64,000 nucleotides of DNA from Echinicola shivajiensis. GTDB taxonomy: Bacteria; Bacteroidota; Bacteroidia; Cytophagales; Cyclobacteriaceae. The position numbers were made by a program, and so were the translations under genes. Location: the NCBI RefSeq assembly GCF_018642165.1, contig NZ_JAHHZM010000002.1, positions 1 through 64,000 of the forward strand. Direction: 5' to 3'. Positions 62,447-64,000 of this stretch are shown here, piece by piece. Below the pieces are notes generated by a model that was not told the origin of the DNA, searched no databases, and saw nothing but the letters and a program-made list of their open reading frames with translations. The stretch's first letter is position 1. Every line of letters starts with the position of its first letter.

Positions 62447-64000
62447 TCAAATTTGATGTTGTTGATCCCTAAACTCTGAAGGTGTAATACCAAAATGGTT
62501 CTTAAATGCAGTGGAAAAATAAGCCGAAGTGGTAAAACCTACTAGATAGGCAATGTCAGCAATAGGAGAGTTCTCTTCAATGAGAAGATGTTTTGCCTTT
62601 TTTAATCTTACTTTATTGATATAATCATTTACACTATATCCCAATAGTGCCTTTAACTTTCTGTATAGCTGTCCTCTTGAAAGCCCCATTTCCTCGCAAA
62701 TTTCATGTACACCAAACTGGGAATTGGATATGTTTTTTTCTACTAGGGCAGTGAAGTTACTGACAAATTTTTTGTCTGGGGACAGTTTAGTGCTAGCAGT
62801 GGTTTCGATAGGTAACTCATGGATATAATGTTCTCTTAATTTTTGCCTATTGGCTAAAAGCATTTTTATTCTCTCCAGCACCAATGTGAAGCTAAAAGGC
62901 TTGGTGATATAATCATCTATTCCCAGTTTGATACCTTTTATGCGTTCCTCAATTCCTTTTTTAGCAGTTATTACGATGATGGGGATATGTGAAGTCCTGA
63001 TATCGCTTTTTAAGGCCTTAACTATATCAAACCCATTTTTCTGTTGGAGCATAAGGTCAATGGTGATTAAATCTGGGACTTGATCCAAGGCCTTGCTAAG
63101 ACCTGTCTCCACATTTTCAGCCTCTAAAATATTAAAGTATTGCCCTAACTGTTTACATAGGTAATCCCTTATGGGCTTTTCATCTTCAATCACTAAAATG
63201 GTGTTCTCTTTAGGTTCATTACTTTTTACTAAAGTTGGAGTAGGCTCAAAATCTTCAGAACTTATGTTTTCCTCAGAAAAATAGTGATGATATTCACCTT
63301 CTATTATTTCGGAAGCATTAAAGTGAGCTTTTCCATTTTTAAGGTGAATGGAAAATTTAGTCCCTTGTCCTTGCTGACTTTCAACCTCAATATGTCCATG
63401 GTGCAATTCAATCAATTCCTTGGATAAGGCCAAACCGAGACCTGAACCAGATTGGGAGAAGTTTTCCCCCTGATAAAATCTGTCAAAAATATGTTTGACA
63501 GATTCTTCTGACATTCCATCACCGGTATCTTCAACTTTAATTAGTACTTCATTTGAAAGAGACTCTTGATCTACTTTAATGATAATACTTCCTTTTTCAT
63601 GGGTGAACTTAAATGCATTGGAGAGTAGGTTAAACATTACTTTGTCCAGCATCATAGGGTCAAACCAAAGTTTGATGTTTCTATCTTCAGCTATTAATTT
63701 GAAAGTGGTTCCATTTTGCTTTGCTAATTTTTGGAAAGAAGACATGATTTCTTCCAAAAAAGGAACGATTTCATGTTCGGCAGCTTTTACTTGCATTTTG
63801 GCTGAATCCAATTTCCTAAGGTCCATCAATTGATTCACCAACCTTAGTAGACGCATTGAATTTTTTCTTATCAGTGAAAGGTCATTCTTGAATGGTGCAG
63901 CATCTTTATTGTTTAGTAGGTCTTCTACAGGTGCCTGTATCAAGGTGAGTGGAGTTCTGAACTCATGTGAAATATTGGTAAAGAACTCAAATTTTTGTTG
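62447..64000 (-). CDS. Hybrid two-component system sensor/regulator (5' end outside window)
   Basis: The 3' part of an HTCS protein, which senses sugar in the periplasm and directly activates a polysaccharide locus. The frame is open to the window edge and encodes NISHEFRTPLTL with the phosphorylated histidine at 63965-63967, a histidine-kinase core with N box (FNLLSNAFKF) and G box (SGSGLGLALSKELIEL), a receiver domain with phospho-acceptor Asp in LITIDLMLQ (about 63058) and KPF, and a C-terminal AraC-type DNA-binding domain (about 62450-62750). The missing N-terminal part should hold the periplasmic sensor. Being next to the SusC/D operon, it likely regulates it in response to fructose or oligofructose. 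Confidence 0.94.
   Translation of the reverse strand, partial: QQKFEFFTNISHEFRTPLTLIQAPVEDLLNNKDAAPFKNDLSLIRKNSMRLLRLVNQLMDLRKLDSAKMQVKAAEHEIVPFLEEIMSSFQKLAKQNGTTFKLIAEDRNIKLWFDPMMLDKVMFNLLSNAFKFTHEKGSIIIKVDQESLSNEVLIKVEDTGDGMSEESVKHIFDRFYQGENFSQSGSGLGLALSKELIELHHGHIEVESQQGQGTKFSIHLKNGKAHFNASEIIEGEYHHYFSEENISSEDFEPTPTLVKSNEPKENTILVIEDEKPIRDYLCKQLGQYFNILEAENVETGLSKALDQVPDLITIDLMLQQKNGFDIVKALKSDIRTSHIPIIVITAKKGIEERIKGIKLGIDDYITKPFSFTLVLERIKMLLANRQKLREHYIHELPIETTASTKLSPDKKFVSNFTALVEKNISNSQFGVHEICEEMGLSRGQLYRKLKALLGYSVNDYINKVRLKKAKHLLIEENSPIADIAYLVGFTTSAYFSTAFKNHFGITPSEFRDQQHQI

Noticed and set aside
1..64000. CRISPR arrays, tRNA genes, insertion sequences and prophage genes
   Set aside because: No regularly spaced repeats, no cloverleaf with a TTCGA-type T arm, and no transposase, integrase or phage structural motifs were found on reading both strands.

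Overview
The window is a chromosomal segment from a Bacteroidota bacterium, most likely a marine or aquatic member of the Cytophagales (Cyclobacteriaceae-like). Supporting signs are: AT-rich DNA; promoters of the Bacteroidota type (TTTG, about 20 nt, TAnnTTTG) with almost no Shine-Dalgarno sites; a type IX secretion C-terminal domain; a SusC/SusD polysaccharide utilisation locus with a hybrid two-component regulator; a B-type succinate dehydrogenase; and a serine palmitoyltransferase-like enzyme of the sphingolipid/sulfonolipid kind. The species call is inference. I see no tRNA, CRISPR array, insertion sequence, prophage or integrase.

Layout. 1-360: the end of an rRNA operon (5S rRNA and terminator). 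358-13274: mostly housekeeping genes on the minus strand (accC / DUF1015 / maf; ligA / DUF6913 / dapA; xseA / xseB; ECF sigma / putative anti-sigma / Spy-like protein), with plus-strand islands for an alpha-oxoamine synthase plus histone-H1-like small protein and for a TetR regulator. 13421-17126: a two-domain universal stress protein, an unannotated structured RNA candidate (about 14929-15130), and a SerA fused to a SerB-like phosphatase domain. 17506-24328: a small conserved-looking ORF, a leader with nested inverted repeats, and an RND efflux operon (adaptor, pump, outer-membrane factor). 24577-28461: SppA, divergent FolK, and a MATE exporter. 28462-36357: an orphan secreted polysaccharide lyase behind a long leader, MaoC hydratase, MepB-like, a beta-propeller glycosidase-like protein, HopJ-like, BioA and FabD. 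36513-39751: a large T9SS-sorted FN3 adhesin overlapping a DCC-motif thiol oxidoreductase. 40100-43564: sdhCAB with its own promoter and terminator. 43711-49322: a sodium symporter / GNAT / ornithine-alanine racemase operon, two tandem outer-membrane beta-barrel paralogues, and a Tat-type Gfo/Idh oxidoreductase.

49428-64000 is a fructan utilisation locus read from the minus strand: hybrid two-component sensor (5' end outside the window), a small membrane ORF, SusC, SusD, a lipoprotein with a deacetylase-like look, two GH32 fructan hydrolases, a sugar MFS importer and a PfkB fructokinase. The parts form a complete path: bind and import fructan across the outer membrane, hydrolyse it to fructose at the surface or in the periplasm, import fructose, and phosphorylate it.

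The least explained items are the structured RNA candidate at 14929-15130, the nested inverted repeats upstream of the RND operon (17955-18127), the roughly 140-residue insertion in LigA, the 563-residue protein in the fructan locus, and the symporter/acetyltransferase/racemase operon.
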